Shown: in pieces, positions 24,640-33,271 of the stretch
How the letters are laid out: every line of letters starts with the position of its first letter
Numbering within the stretch: the stretch's first letter is position 1
Assembly: GCA_035551475.1 (NCBI GenBank)
Contig: DASZMX010000050.1
Coordinates: 1 to 39,532 of the forward strand
DNA: 39,532 bases
Direction: 5' to 3'
Origin: DASZMX01 sp035551475
GTDB taxonomy: Bacteria > Verrucomicrobiota > Verrucomicrobiia > Limisphaerales > Palsa-1400
The notes under the pieces: generated by a model
What the model saw: the letters and a program-made list of their open reading frames with translations, nothing else
The model's database searches: none
What the model was told of the DNA's origin: nothing
Position numbers and translations under genes: made by a program

Positions 24640-25512
24640 TCAAAAATGGCGCACGCGATAAAACCGCTGACTCGCCCCGGCTTTCGTGTCGGTAAACGAA
24701 ACTGAGCCGGTCGCATTGGAGACGGTTCCCAGCGACAGCCAATCTCCTGGATTAGAGGAGAGATTCACGGCGGCCTGAATTTCGTATTGCGCTCCAGCTT
24801 CGCCGGCAATGGAGAAGGTGAATTGTCCGTTCGTCACCCCGCCGCTGGTCAGCGCCGGCGGCGTTATCTCCAGCAAACGCACGTTGTCCAAGTCCCAATA
24901 ACCGCCCGGCTTGTCGAAGCCGGTGGCATTGAGCAACTCCACGCCAATGGGCTGGCCGGCCCAGGCATCACTGGCGCCCACTCGCGGGCTCAACGCGGCG
25001 AAATCCACAAAGTGCAAATTATCTGGAAACGTGGCCGTCGTGTTGGAAACCACCGTGGCGGCAATCGTGACGAAGTTGTTGCTGGTGTCGCGATAATAAA
25101 GCCCGATTTCAAAACTGGCGCCCTGCGGCATGCCTCCGCCGCCGCCGATGATGCCCACCGTGAGCCGATATACTTTGCCCGTTTGGTAGGTGGCAGCCAA
25201 ATCCTGGAAAAACCCGGTCTCCGGCACGCCGTAAACAAAAGCGTCCTGCACGCCGTCGCAATTGACGATGTACGCTCCGTCGTCGGGCGAATTGTAGAAG
25301 CCGCCCATCAAGTATTCCCACGGGGTGTCTTGGTTTTGGGACGGGTCGTACCAGGGTGGAGCCGGCGGTTTTTGCCACGAATCCATCTCGAAGGAGGCGT
25401 AGGGGGAATTCGTCGGTTGCTGGGGCGATTCAAAGGAAGCGTTGGGAATGGCAATCGTTCCGGCCTGCATCGAAGACGTCAAAGCGAGCAGCAGCAAAGT
25501 GAGTTTGTTCAT
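24640..25512 (-). CDS. Secreted beta-rich protein, unknown function
   Basis: 290 residues from the ATG at 25512 (MNKLTLLLLALTSSMQAGTIAIPNASFE). A signal peptide with a likely cleavage after MQA is followed by a jelly-roll-like domain (NASFESPQ ... FFQDLAATYQTGKVYRLTVGIIGGGG ... GYWDLDNVRLLEI) similar to carbohydrate-binding-type beta sandwiches. The C-terminal module (QFTFSIAGEAGAQYEIQAAVNLSSNPGDWLSLGTV ... QRFYRVRHF) is like the tail of the sulfotransferase at 10359-12119. It probably acts outside the cytoplasm, in extracellular adhesion or polymer binding by inference. It lies just upstream of the pseudopilin. Confidence 0.8.
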   Translation of the reverse strand: MNKLTLLLLALTSSMQAGTIAIPNASFESPQQPTNSPYASFEMDSWQKPPAPPWYDPSQNQDTPWEYLMGGFYNSPDDGAYIVNCDGVQDAFVYGVPETGFFQDLAATYQTGKVYRLTVGIIGGGGGMPQGASFEIGLYYRDTSNNFVTIAATVVSNTTATFPDNLHFVDFAALSPRVGASDAWAGQPIGVELLNATGFDKPGGYWDLDNVRLLEITPPALTSGGVTNGQFTFSIAGEAGAQYEIQAAVNLSSNPGDWLSLGTVSNATGSVSFTDTKAGASQRFYRVRHF

Positions 25513-25572
25513 AGTTGAGGACACGCGGCCTAAAGTTGCAGCGTTTTGCGCCACACGCAAGCGAGATTCGGG

Positions 25573-26943
25573 TTACCGCAGAGCCGCCCGCAGCGCCGCG
25601 GGATAATGACGGATTTGCTCGGCGTCTCCCTTGACGGTGAAGGCGGCCACCGTTCCGCCCTCCGCCGTGGGGAGATTGGAACCGCCCAGGGCCATGAAGC
25701 CGTCCGCAAAACCGGTGTCAGCCATGGGGGCCGTGAACACTTTCGCATCTTTCAAAATGGATAGGCCAACGCTGCCAAAGACCTCGCGCGTGCGGGCTGC
25801 GTTCGCCGCGAGCGCCCGAAAGGCCAGGCCCGGATGGAGCTGCGCCGTCGTCCGCATGGTTTTGTAACTAATGGTGCGCCGCGCGCGCGCGGCTCGCACC
25901 AATTCCAGGTAGGCCCGGCTGAACTCGATTTGCGTCGGGAAATCAGCCGGCCGAATCGCAATCAAATCCACGGCGCGCGGCTGGCCTTGCCCGGCTGGCA
26001 CATCGATGGCGGTGGAGAATTTGCGCCCGTGAAATTCCGGCTGTTGCGCCAGGCTCCAAATCAGCTGCGAGGACAGCGGGGCGTCGGCGCCTAATTCGGC
26101 GCGGGAACGGGCGTTGAAGTCGCGCCTTTTTTGAACCAAACCGGCCAGGTCAATAAAATCCACGAGCAAGGACAGGGCGCGCCCGGCGCGCGGAACCTGG
26201 CACGGGGCCAGGTGCGGCGGGCGTCGCGGATCGTCGCCGGGATAGGCCACCGGTTCACAACCCCACGCCGCTTCGAGCCGGGAAAGCATTTCCTGCATGG
26301 GCGCGCCGTCGCTGGCGGTATGATGGACGTTCAGCCAAAGATCGACCGACCGCCCTCCGTTAACCGGGCGTGCCACGAAATTCAAAAAGCCCAAACCCAA
26401 GTCGCGCCGCGCACAAAAATCCGGCGGCTGAAAACGATTGGCTGGGCAGGGCTCAATGGACAGAAACGCCGCCGACAATAGGCGCTGTGCTTCGGGGCCT
26501 GCTTCACGCAGCAAGGCGGCGCCGCGCGCGCTTTCCGGCAATAATCGCGTCACGCGATGCGCCGCGAGAACAGCATCCGCGCGCGGCGTCAGGGCTTGAA
26601 GTTCGTCCCCGGAAAATTCCCCCACCGCCAATTCCGGCTGCGGCCACGGGATGCGTTCGACGTGATGCTTGCCATGCCGCAACGCCCAGCGCGCCTCGGG
26701 CTCGTGCCGCAAAAATTCCGCCAGGCGCGGCGCCAAGTCGCTGCTGGGCACACGCAGGCCAAAAGCTGTCAATCCGAATTTGCACGCCTCCGACCGCAGC
26801 CCCAGGCCGAGCGTCCGGCGCCAGCAATCCGGTTCGCGCCCCGCCCACTTTCGGAGCGGCCAGCCGCCTATGAGGTTGGCCGCCGCCGCGAGATTGATGG
26901 CGGTGGCCGCCAGCCGGCTGGGCGCGGGGGCGGTGGGGGGCAT
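25573..26943 (-). CDS. CoA-dependent acyltransferase-superfamily protein (HHxxxDG)
   Basis: 456 residues. The motif HHTASDG at 207-213, in LWLNVHHTASDGAPMQEML, is the catalytic HHxxxDG of the chloramphenicol acetyltransferase, condensation and 2-oxoacid dehydrogenase E2 superfamily. Such proteins transfer acyl groups with His as base. The C-terminal segment (VGLSILKDAKVFTAPMADTGFADGFMALGGSNL) resembles the bridging and latch region of that fold. There is no lipoyl or carrier domain, no signal peptide and no biosynthetic neighbours, so the acyl donor and acceptor cannot be guessed. It is divergent from polX. Confidence 0.65.
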   Translation of the reverse strand: MPPTAPAPSRLAATAINLAAAANLIGGWPLRKWAGREPDCWRRTLGLGLRSEACKFGLTAFGLRVPSSDLAPRLAEFLRHEPEARWALRHGKHHVERIPWPQPELAVGEFSGDELQALTPRADAVLAAHRVTRLLPESARGAALLREAGPEAQRLLSAAFLSIEPCPANRFQPPDFCARRDLGLGFLNFVARPVNGGRSVDLWLNVHHTASDGAPMQEMLSRLEAAWGCEPVAYPGDDPRRPPHLAPCQVPRAGRALSLLVDFIDLAGLVQKRRDFNARSRAELGADAPLSSQLIWSLAQQPEFHGRKFSTAIDVPAGQGQPRAVDLIAIRPADFPTQIEFSRAYLELVRAARARRTISYKTMRTTAQLHPGLAFRALAANAARTREVFGSVGLSILKDAKVFTAPMADTGFADGFMALGGSNLPTAEGGTVAAFTVKGDAEQIRHYPAALRAALR

Positions 26944-27028
26944 GCGCCGAGTTTGCCGCGGCCTGCCGGCATTTTCAAGGCCAACCGCGGGGCTTTATCC
27001 TTGAGCCTTTTCGCACTAGGATGACGCC

Positions 27029-28795
27029 ATGACAAAGGCCCAAGTCGCAGAAGTCTTGACGGAAATCGCCACGCTGCTGGAGTTGAAAGGCGAAAATCCG
27101 TTCAAATCGCGCGCCTACGTGAACGCGGCGCGCGCGGTGGAAGCCGCGACAGAGCCGCTGGAAAAAATCTTTTGCCCCGAATCTGAGACCCGCCTCAAAG
27201 GGATCGGCGACAGTCTCCAGGAAAAGATTTGTGAATTTGTGCAGACGGGGAAGCTCCCGTATTACGACGAGCTGAAAAGCTCCATCCCGCCCGGCCTGGT
27301 CACGATGCTCGGCATTCCCGGTTTGGGCCCGAAAAAAATCAAGGCGCTGCATGACAAGCTCGGCGTGGAAACCGTGGAGCAACTGGAACAGGCCTGCAAG
27401 GATGGCAAGGTCGCGCTGCTCGACGGCTTCGGCGAAAAAACGCAGGTCAAAATTTGCGAAGGCATCAACTTCCGCCGCCAGTACGCTTCGCGCCATTTGC
27501 TCAGCGACGCCGTGGCGGCGGCGGAAGCCATCCTGAACAATTTGCGCCAGCACCCCGACGTGACGCGTTGCGACACCGCCGGCAGCCTGCGCCGCTCCAA
27601 GGAAATTATTGGCGACATCGATTTTCTGGCATCCTCACGGCATCCGGCGGGCGTGATTGATTTTTTCGCCGCACAACCCGGCGTCATCAACATCACCGCC
27701 AAGGGAGACACCAAAGTGAGCGTCGTGCTGGAAGGCGGCATTCAGGCGGATTTGCGCGTGGTCAGCGACCCGGAATTTCCCTTTGCGCTCGCCTATTTCA
27801 CGGGCAGCAAGGAGCACAACATCGTCATGCGCCAGCGCGCCATCCAGCGCGGCTTGCGCCTCAATGAGTACGGCTTGTTCCGGTCCGAGGTGGAAACGCG
27901 CGACCCGGCGTTGCTCGTGGCCTGCCGCACGGAGGAGGAGATTTTTCAGCAACTCGGTCTGGCTTACATCCCGCCGGAATTGCGTGAGGACGCCGGGGAG
28001 TTTGCCGCCGCGGAGCAGCAGGCATTGCCGCGGTTGGTGGAATGGACGCAGCTCAAAGGCTCGTTGCACAACCATTCCAATTGGAGCGACGGCCATAGCA
28101 CGCTCGCCGAAATTGCCGACTACATGCAGGAGCTCGGCTGCGAATATTGGGCCATCACCGACCATTCCAAATCCTCGGTGCAAGCCAATGGTTTGCAGCC
28201 CGAGCGCGTCCGCCGGCAGCTTGTGGAAATCCGCGCGCTCAACCAAAAATTGGCCGATGAAGGCCGGGAATTCCGTTTCATCCCCGGCGCAGAAGTGGAC
28301 ATCCTTTCCGACGGCCAGCTCGATTTTAGCGATGATCTTCTCGCCGAGTTGGAAATCGTCGTGGCCAGCCTGCACCAGCCCTTCGCGCAGAGCGAAGCTG
28401 AGATCACCCGCCGCCTCATCCGCGCCGCCGAGAATCCGCATGTGCATATTCTCGGGCATCTCACCGGCCGCCTCTTGCTGGAGCGCGAAGCCTATAAAGT
28501 CAATCAAACCGCCGTGATCGACGCCTGCGCCGCCACCGGCACCTGGCTGGAACTGAACGCCAGCCCGCATCGCTTCGACCTGGATTGGCGCCTGTGGCAT
28601 TACGCCAAGAAGAAAGGCGTCAAATGCGTCATCAATTGCGACGCCCACCGCAACGAGCACGCCGGCTACCTCCGCCTCGGCGCCGGCATCGCCCGCAAAG
28701 GCTGGCTGGAAAAAGACGACGTGATCAACACGCTGCCGCTCGCGAAACTCAAAAAGGAATTGGCCCGCAAACGCGCGCGCGGCGCGAAAGCCTGA
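27029..28795 (+). CDS. polX: DNA polymerase/3'-5' exonuclease PolX
   Basis: 588 residues, with AGGA seven bases before the ATG. Helix-hairpin-helix modules lie at 45-140 (GIPGLGPKKIKALHDKLG). The family X palm has AGSLRRSKEIIGDIDFL (Gly185-Ser186, Asp196, Asp198) and a third Asp near 241. The C-terminal PHP domain starts at GSLHNHSNWSDG (His347, His349) and continues with WAITDHS, GAEVDIL, HLTGRLLL, NASPHRFDLDW and NCDAHRNEHA; these residues bind the metals for 3'-5' exonuclease activity. All catalytic residues appear present, so both activities are expected. Role: base-excision repair gap filling. The stop is six bases from the convergent kinase gene. Confidence 0.95.
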   Translation: MTKAQVAEVLTEIATLLELKGENPFKSRAYVNAARAVEAATEPLEKIFCPESETRLKGIGDSLQEKICEFVQTGKLPYYDELKSSIPPGLVTMLGIPGLGPKKIKALHDKLGVETVEQLEQACKDGKVALLDGFGEKTQVKICEGINFRRQYASRHLLSDAVAAAEAILNNLRQHPDVTRCDTAGSLRRSKEIIGDIDFLASSRHPAGVIDFFAAQPGVINITAKGDTKVSVVLEGGIQADLRVVSDPEFPFALAYFTGSKEHNIVMRQRAIQRGLRLNEYGLFRSEVETRDPALLVACRTEEEIFQQLGLAYIPPELREDAGEFAAAEQQALPRLVEWTQLKGSLHNHSNWSDGHSTLAEIADYMQELGCEYWAITDHSKSSVQANGLQPERVRRQLVEIRALNQKLADEGREFRFIPGAEVDILSDGQLDFSDDLLAELEIVVASLHQPFAQSEAEITRRLIRAAENPHVHILGHLTGRLLLEREAYKVNQTAVIDACAATGTWLELNASPHRFDLDWRLWHYAKKKGVKCVINCDAHRNEHAGYLRLGAGIARKGWLEKDDVINTLPLAKLKKELARKRARGAKA

Positions 28796-28801
28796 GGCCG
28801 T

Positions 28802-30364
28802 TTAATTTCGGCGCAAGGTTTCGGCCAGCGTGTTCAGCAGGTGTTCGATGGCAAAAGGTTTGGGCAGGAAGAGCGTGGCGCCGGCGTCCATCGCCTCGCG
28901 CTGATGGTCGGGGGTCGTCAGGCCGCTGACGGCGATGATGCGCACTTGGGGATTGATTTGCCGGAGGGCCAGCATCAGCGACGCGCCATCCATCAGCGGC
29001 ATCATCATATCTGTAAAGACTAAATCCAAGTCGTGCTGGCTTTGCGCATAAACGGACAGCGCATCCACGCCGTTGGGCGCGGTTAGCACGGAGTACCCGT
29101 AGGCTTCCAGCGTTTGCTTGGTGATGGCGCGCACGAACGCCTCGTCGTCCACCACCATGATCAATTCGCCATGGCCGCGCGGCAGATGCCGGTCCAACGG
29201 CGCCGGCGCCATGGGCTCCTCGCCGGTTTGCGCGGGCAGCCAGACGGCGAAGGTTGCCCCGCGCCCGGGTTCGCTCTGCACGGTGATGGCCCCGCCATGG
29301 TTTTTCACGATGGCCAGGGAGGTGGCCAGGCCGAGGCCCGTGCCTTTGCCTTCCGGCTTGGTGGTGAAAAACGGCTCGAAGATTTTGTCGAGAATGCCGG
29401 GAGGAATGCCTTCGCCGGAATCCTGCACCTTGATGACCACATACGGCCCCGCATGCGCCGCGCCCGCTGCCAAGGGCGCCGCCGCCGCGGCGGGAACGTT
29501 CTCCACCGTCAGGGTGAGATCGCCGCCCCGCGGCATGGCGTCGCGCGCATTGACGCAAAGATTGAGGAGCACCTGGTGGATCTGAGTCGGGTCGCCCGCC
29601 AGCGTCCAGATGTCATTCGGAATGCGCGCGCGCACATGAATCGACTTCGGAAATGTTTGACAGGCGATGTTGACAATTTCCCGGACCAAATGATGCGGCT
29701 CCATATAGAGCCGCCGGCCCTCCGCGCCGCGGGCAAACGACAAAACCTGGCGCACCAGTTCAGCGCCGCGCTCCGCGCTGCTCTTGATTGTGGCGATCAG
29801 CCGTTGGTGGTCGGGATCGTGCGCCTCCATTTTGAGCAATTCGCAGGTGAGCAGAATTGGCGCGAGCACATTGTTGAGATCATGGGCCACGCCACCCGCC
29901 AGCGCGCCGATGCTCTCCATGCGTTGCGCGCGCGCGAATTGCTCTTGCACGACCCGCAATTGCGTTTCGGCGGCGCGGCGTCGGACGCGTTCGCGATGTT
30001 CGTCCAAGGCGCGTTGCACGGCCGGTCCGAGGCGGCGCAAGCGGTCTTTCAGGACGTAATCCGTTGCCCCGGCTTTCAGGCACGCGACGGCGCGCTCCTC
30101 GCCAATTGTGCCGGAGACCACAATAAACGGAATGTCCGCCCCGCTTTCCTGCAGCAAGGCCAGGGCGCGCTCCTGGGAGAATTGTGGCAGGGTATAATCC
30201 GAAAGAATGACATCAACGGCCTCGTTCAACGCCGCCCGATAAGGCCCTTCGGTGTCCACGCGCTGCCATTGCAGTTCGAAGCCTGACCGCTCCAACTCGC
30301 TCACCATGATCGCCGCATCGTCCGGCGAATCCTCCACGATCAACACGTTAAGCAAGGAAGCCAC
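28802..30364 (-). CDS. Receiver-histidine kinase-receiver hybrid signalling protein
   Basis: 520 residues from a GTG at 30364. An N-terminal receiver (NVLIVEDSPDDA; Asp56 in ILSDYTLP; Lys in YVLKD) is followed by a short coiled linker and the HisKA box GALAGGVAHDLNNVLAPI (His161). The ATPase has an N box (LLNLCVNARDAMPRGG), VQDSGEGIPP and GTGLGLATS. A C-terminal receiver follows (IMVVDDEAFVRA; Asp452 in VFTDMMMPLMDG; FLPKPF). There is no membrane segment or PAS domain, so input probably comes through the first receiver from another kinase. Downstream on the same strand of transcription there is no partner, but the HTH-receiver gene upstream is in the same direction. Confidence 0.92.
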   Translation of the reverse strand: MASLLNVLIVEDSPDDAAIMVSELERSGFELQWQRVDTEGPYRAALNEAVDVILSDYTLPQFSQERALALLQESGADIPFIVVSGTIGEERAVACLKAGATDYVLKDRLRRLGPAVQRALDEHRERVRRRAAETQLRVVQEQFARAQRMESIGALAGGVAHDLNNVLAPILLTCELLKMEAHDPDHQRLIATIKSSAERGAELVRQVLSFARGAEGRRLYMEPHHLVREIVNIACQTFPKSIHVRARIPNDIWTLAGDPTQIHQVLLNLCVNARDAMPRGGDLTLTVENVPAAAAAPLAAGAAHAGPYVVIKVQDSGEGIPPGILDKIFEPFFTTKPEGKGTGLGLATSLAIVKNHGGAITVQSEPGRGATFAVWLPAQTGEEPMAPAPLDRHLPRGHGELIMVVDDEAFVRAITKQTLEAYGYSVLTAPNGVDALSVYAQSQHDLDLVFTDMMMPLMDGASLMLALRQINPQVRIIAVSGLTTPDHQREAMDAGATLFLPKPFAIEHLLNTLAETLRRN

Positions 30365-30528
30365 GCCGCATTCAAGCGCTTATCCGGGCCTAAAAGCAAC
30401 CTTGCCGTGCAACGATTTTGCCCCAAAGGCGCCGTCCCCCCAGCCGTCTTAAACGCTTGGATTTGTGAAAGTTAAACCATTGCTCCGTCCGGCTCCAAAA
30501 TGAGTTTTTTCGTGCTCGTTTCGGACCC

Positions 30529-31230
30529 TCAGCGATCCTCCGGCGCCGCTTCAAGCAAGGCCCACTGTAATCGGAATTGCGGAGTGATTTGCGCGAGATT
30601 TTGAAAATCGACCGGCTTAATAATGTAGGCCGACACGCCCAGCCGATGGCAATCGCTGATATCCCGGCTCTTGCTGGAGCCGGTTAGCACAATTACCGGG
30701 ATGCGGCGCGTCTGCGGATCCCGTTTGATGCGGCGCAAAACTTCCAAGCCGTTCACCTTGGGAATCGTCAAGTCCAGCAGGATCACCGGCGGTTGCTGTC
30801 CTTCGGGGCGTCGCGCATATTTGCCCGTGCGGAACAAATAATCCAACGCCGCCCCGCCATCGCGCACCACATGGACGGGGTTGGCGATGCCCGCCTGGGC
30901 AAAGGCGCTCAGGGTCAGTTCAATGTCATCAACGTCGTCTTCCACCAGCAGTATTTCGTTTAACCGGCTGTCCCCCGCTGCGCCGCCGCTTCCAGCCACT
31001 CGATCAACCTTGCCATTGGGAGACAATAATTCTGCGGTGGAAACCTCCAACGCCCTGGCGAGTTTCTCGATGCTTTTCAGCGTGACGTTGCGTCCACCGC
31101 GTTCAATGCCGGCGATATAGGTGCGATGCAAATCCGCGCGCCCGGCCAGCTCTTCCTGCGAGATCCCCATGCGGAACCTGAGCTTCCGCACTGAAGACCC
31201 AAAATGGGCCGCTAGGTCCGGTTGATTCAT
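30529..31230 (-). CDS. XRE-type HTH fused to a response-regulator receiver
   Basis: 233 residues from the ATG at 31230; a GTG six codons upstream (31248) is possible. Residues 11-65 form an XRE/Cro-type helix-turn-helix (GSSVRKLRFRMGISQEELAGRADLHRTYIAGIERGGRNVTLKSIEKLARAL). After a Gly/Ser linker, residues 92-225 form a receiver of the Rcp1/CheY type (EILLVEDDVDDIELTLSAF; Asp153 in ILLDLTIPKVNG; VLTGSS; Lys205 in IIKPVDF). The order DNA-binding domain first and receiver last is the reverse of usual response regulators. It lies upstream of the hybrid kinase in the same direction (about 165 bases apart), a likely partner, and divergent from the SulP gene. Confidence 0.88.
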   Translation of the reverse strand: MNQPDLAAHFGSSVRKLRFRMGISQEELAGRADLHRTYIAGIERGGRNVTLKSIEKLARALEVSTAELLSPNGKVDRVAGSGGAAGDSRLNEILLVEDDVDDIELTLSAFAQAGIANPVHVVRDGGAALDYLFRTGKYARRPEGQQPPVILLDLTIPKVNGLEVLRRIKRDPQTRRIPVIVLTGSSKSRDISDCHRLGVSAYIIKPVDFQNLAQITPQFRLQWALLEAAPEDR

Positions 31231-31296
31231 AAAGCGTAGAGGATTCACTAACTTTCAGGAATCCAACAACAGACTACGAGTAACAATCGTCGGCTT

Positions 31297-31330
31297 GCAC
31301 CGCAGGCGGGCGTGGCGAAACTGCGGTAGC
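31297..31330. repeat. Stem-loop in the HTH-receiver/SulP divergent spacer
   Basis: ACCGCAG (31299-31305) pairs with CTGCGGT (31321-31327) around a 15-base loop. The stem extends by two G-C pairs if one A is bulged. It lies in the 5' leader region of either divergent gene. Confidence 0.45.
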
Positions 31331-31434
31331 GACGGCTAATCTCCTTTCACCAAACGTACGAGCGATTCCGGTTTTGTCCAGACCCCGGCGCAGGATCGGC
31401 TTGCGCCCGCCGCCGCCTCCGGCATACTGAATTG

Positions 31435-31468
31435 ACTGGCGCCCGCCGCGGGCTGACCGCACGCCAGT
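31435..31468. repeat. Nested inverted repeat just upstream of the SulP start
   Basis: Outer arms ACTGGCG (31435-31441) and CGCCAGT (31462-31468) enclose a near-perfect palindrome GCCCGC-C-GCGGGC (31441-31453). It ends seven bases before the SulP ATG, in the place of a ribosome site. It could be an operator or a translation-controlling hairpin. Confidence 0.45.
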
Positions 31469-31475
31469 TGTTGAC

Positions 31476-33269
31476 ATGAATGTGGCGTTTCCATTTCAAC
31501 CGCGCCTCCTCGCGGCCTTAAAGCATTATTCCCGCGCGGAATTTGCCGCGGATTTGATTGCCGGTCTGACCGTCGGTTTGGTGGCCCTGCCTCTCGCCAT
31601 GGCCTTTGCCATCGCTTCGGGCGCGCCGCCGCAAGCGGGAATTTTTACCGCCGTGATTGCGGGGTTCATCATCTCGGGGCTCGGCGGCACCAAGGTCGCC
31701 ATCGGCGGGCCGACCGGCGCCTTCATCGTTATACTTTACGGCATCGGCGCCAAATACGGCGCCGAAAATCTGGCGATCTGCACCATGCTCGCCGGCGCCA
31801 TTTTGTTTGTAATGGGCGCGACGCGCCTCGGCACCGCGATCAAATTTATTCCTTATCCGGTCACGATGGGATTTACCTCCGGCATCGCCGTCCTGATCCT
31901 GAGCACACAAATCAAGGATTTTTTTGGCCTCAAACTCGAAACGCAACCCTCCGATTTCTTTCCGAAAATGAAGGCGTTGGCGGCGCACGCCGGGACGCTG
32001 CAAGGCCCCACCGTCGCGCTGGCGGCGGCTTCGCTGGCGGTGATTCTTTTCTGGCCGAAGCGCTGGCAGCGCCGCGTCCCTGGCACCATCGTCGCGCTTT
32101 TGCTGGGCACCGCCGCCGTGGCCATTTTTGGCCTGCCGGTGGAAACGATCGGCAGCAAGTTTCATGGCATTCCACAAGGCCTGCCCGCGCCGCATTGGCC
32201 GGCGCTTTCCTGGGAAAATCTCCCCAATCTCATTCATCCCGCCTTCACCATCGCGTTGCTGGCTGCGATCGAATCCCTGCTCTGCGCGGTCGTCGCGGAC
32301 GGCATGATTGACGACCGTCACGATTCCAATCAGGAATTAATGGCGCAAGGTTTGGCCAATGTTTTGTGCCCCATTTTCGGCGGCATCGCCGCCACGGGCG
32401 CGATTGCGCGCACGGCCACCAACGTCAAAAGCGGCGGGCGCACGCCGGTCGCGGGCATGATTCATGCCCTGACGCTGCTGGCCATCATTTTGGTGGCGGC
32501 GCCGCTGGCGCGGTTCATTCCGCTCGCCACCTTGAGCGCGGTGCTCGTCAATGTCGCGCTCAACATGGGCGAATGGCACAATTTCGCCCGGCTGCCCAAA
32601 TGGCCGCGCAGTGACGCCGCGGTTTTTCTGACGGCCTTTAGTTTGACAGTCATGATTGATTTGACTGTGGCGGTGGAGATCGGCATGGCGCTGGCGGCCA
32701 TCCTTTTCATCAAGCGCGTGTCCGAAAACACGCAGATTATCGCGGTCGATCCCCACACGGAAACCGAGGGCTCGCAACATTCGCTCGTCGGCAAGGTCAT
32801 TCCGGATGGGGTGATGGTTTACAGCATGATGGGCGCGTTCTTTTTCGGCGCCGCGGACAAGTTGGAAAGCGTGTTGAAACGGCAGAAGCAGGACCCAGAC
32901 GTTCTTATCCTGCGTCTGCGCCGCATCATGGCCATGGACGCCACCGGCCTGAATGCGCTGGAGGATTTGCACGAGCGATTGCGCCGCAAGGGCAAGCATC
33001 TCCTGCTCAGCGCCCCGCACACGCATCCGCTGCTCGTGATGGAGAACGCCGGTTTTCTCGACCGATTGGGCCGTGAAAATGTCTGTGAAAACATTGGCGC
33101 CGCCCTGGATCGCGCGCGCGAGATTCTGCATCTGCCGCCACTCCCCCCGCCCGACCCGCTCCAGGATGAAAAACGCAAGCTCGACCTGGCCAGCCACGCC
33201 CTCGCCAGCGCCCTCGAGCGCGTCAACTCCGCGTTGGAATCCAGCACGGGCGATAAGCGCCAGTCCTGA
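31476..33269 (+). CDS. SulP-family anion transporter with STAS domain
   Basis: 597 residues. The membrane part (about 20-430) has the SulP start pattern DLIAGLTVGLVALPLAMAFAIASGAPPQAGIFTAVIAGFI, then GGPTGAFIVI, FTSGIAVLILSTQIKDFFGL, AIESLLCAVVADGMIDDRHDSNQELMAQGLANV and GAIARTATNVKSGGRTPVAGMIHA, all typical. A cytoplasmic STAS domain follows (about 440-570; DVLILRLRRIMAMDATGLNALEDLHERL). The substrate may be sulfate, bicarbonate or another anion; sequence alone does not decide. No sulfate assimilation genes are adjacent. No Shine-Dalgarno precedes the ATG; a nested inverted repeat does. Confidence 0.92.
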   Translation: MNVAFPFQPRLLAALKHYSRAEFAADLIAGLTVGLVALPLAMAFAIASGAPPQAGIFTAVIAGFIISGLGGTKVAIGGPTGAFIVILYGIGAKYGAENLAICTMLAGAILFVMGATRLGTAIKFIPYPVTMGFTSGIAVLILSTQIKDFFGLKLETQPSDFFPKMKALAAHAGTLQGPTVALAAASLAVILFWPKRWQRRVPGTIVALLLGTAAVAIFGLPVETIGSKFHGIPQGLPAPHWPALSWENLPNLIHPAFTIALLAAIESLLCAVVADGMIDDRHDSNQELMAQGLANVLCPIFGGIAATGAIARTATNVKSGGRTPVAGMIHALTLLAIILVAAPLARFIPLATLSAVLVNVALNMGEWHNFARLPKWPRSDAAVFLTAFSLTVMIDLTVAVEIGMALAAILFIKRVSENTQIIAVDPHTETEGSQHSLVGKVIPDGVMVYSMMGAFFFGAADKLESVLKRQKQDPDVLILRLRRIMAMDATGLNALEDLHERLRRKGKHLLLSAPHTHPLLVMENAGFLDRLGRENVCENIGAALDRAREILHLPPLPPPDPLQDEKRKLDLASHALASALERVNSALESSTGDKRQS

Positions 33270-33271
33270 GC

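Noticed and set aside
31470..31475. TTGACA directly before the SulP ATG
   Set aside because: A -35 box here would start transcription inside the gene.
31274..31477. 67-codon minus-strand frame in the HTH-receiver/SulP spacer
   Set aside because: Low-complexity Gly/Arg-rich product with no ribosome site; the inverted repeats explain the sequence better.
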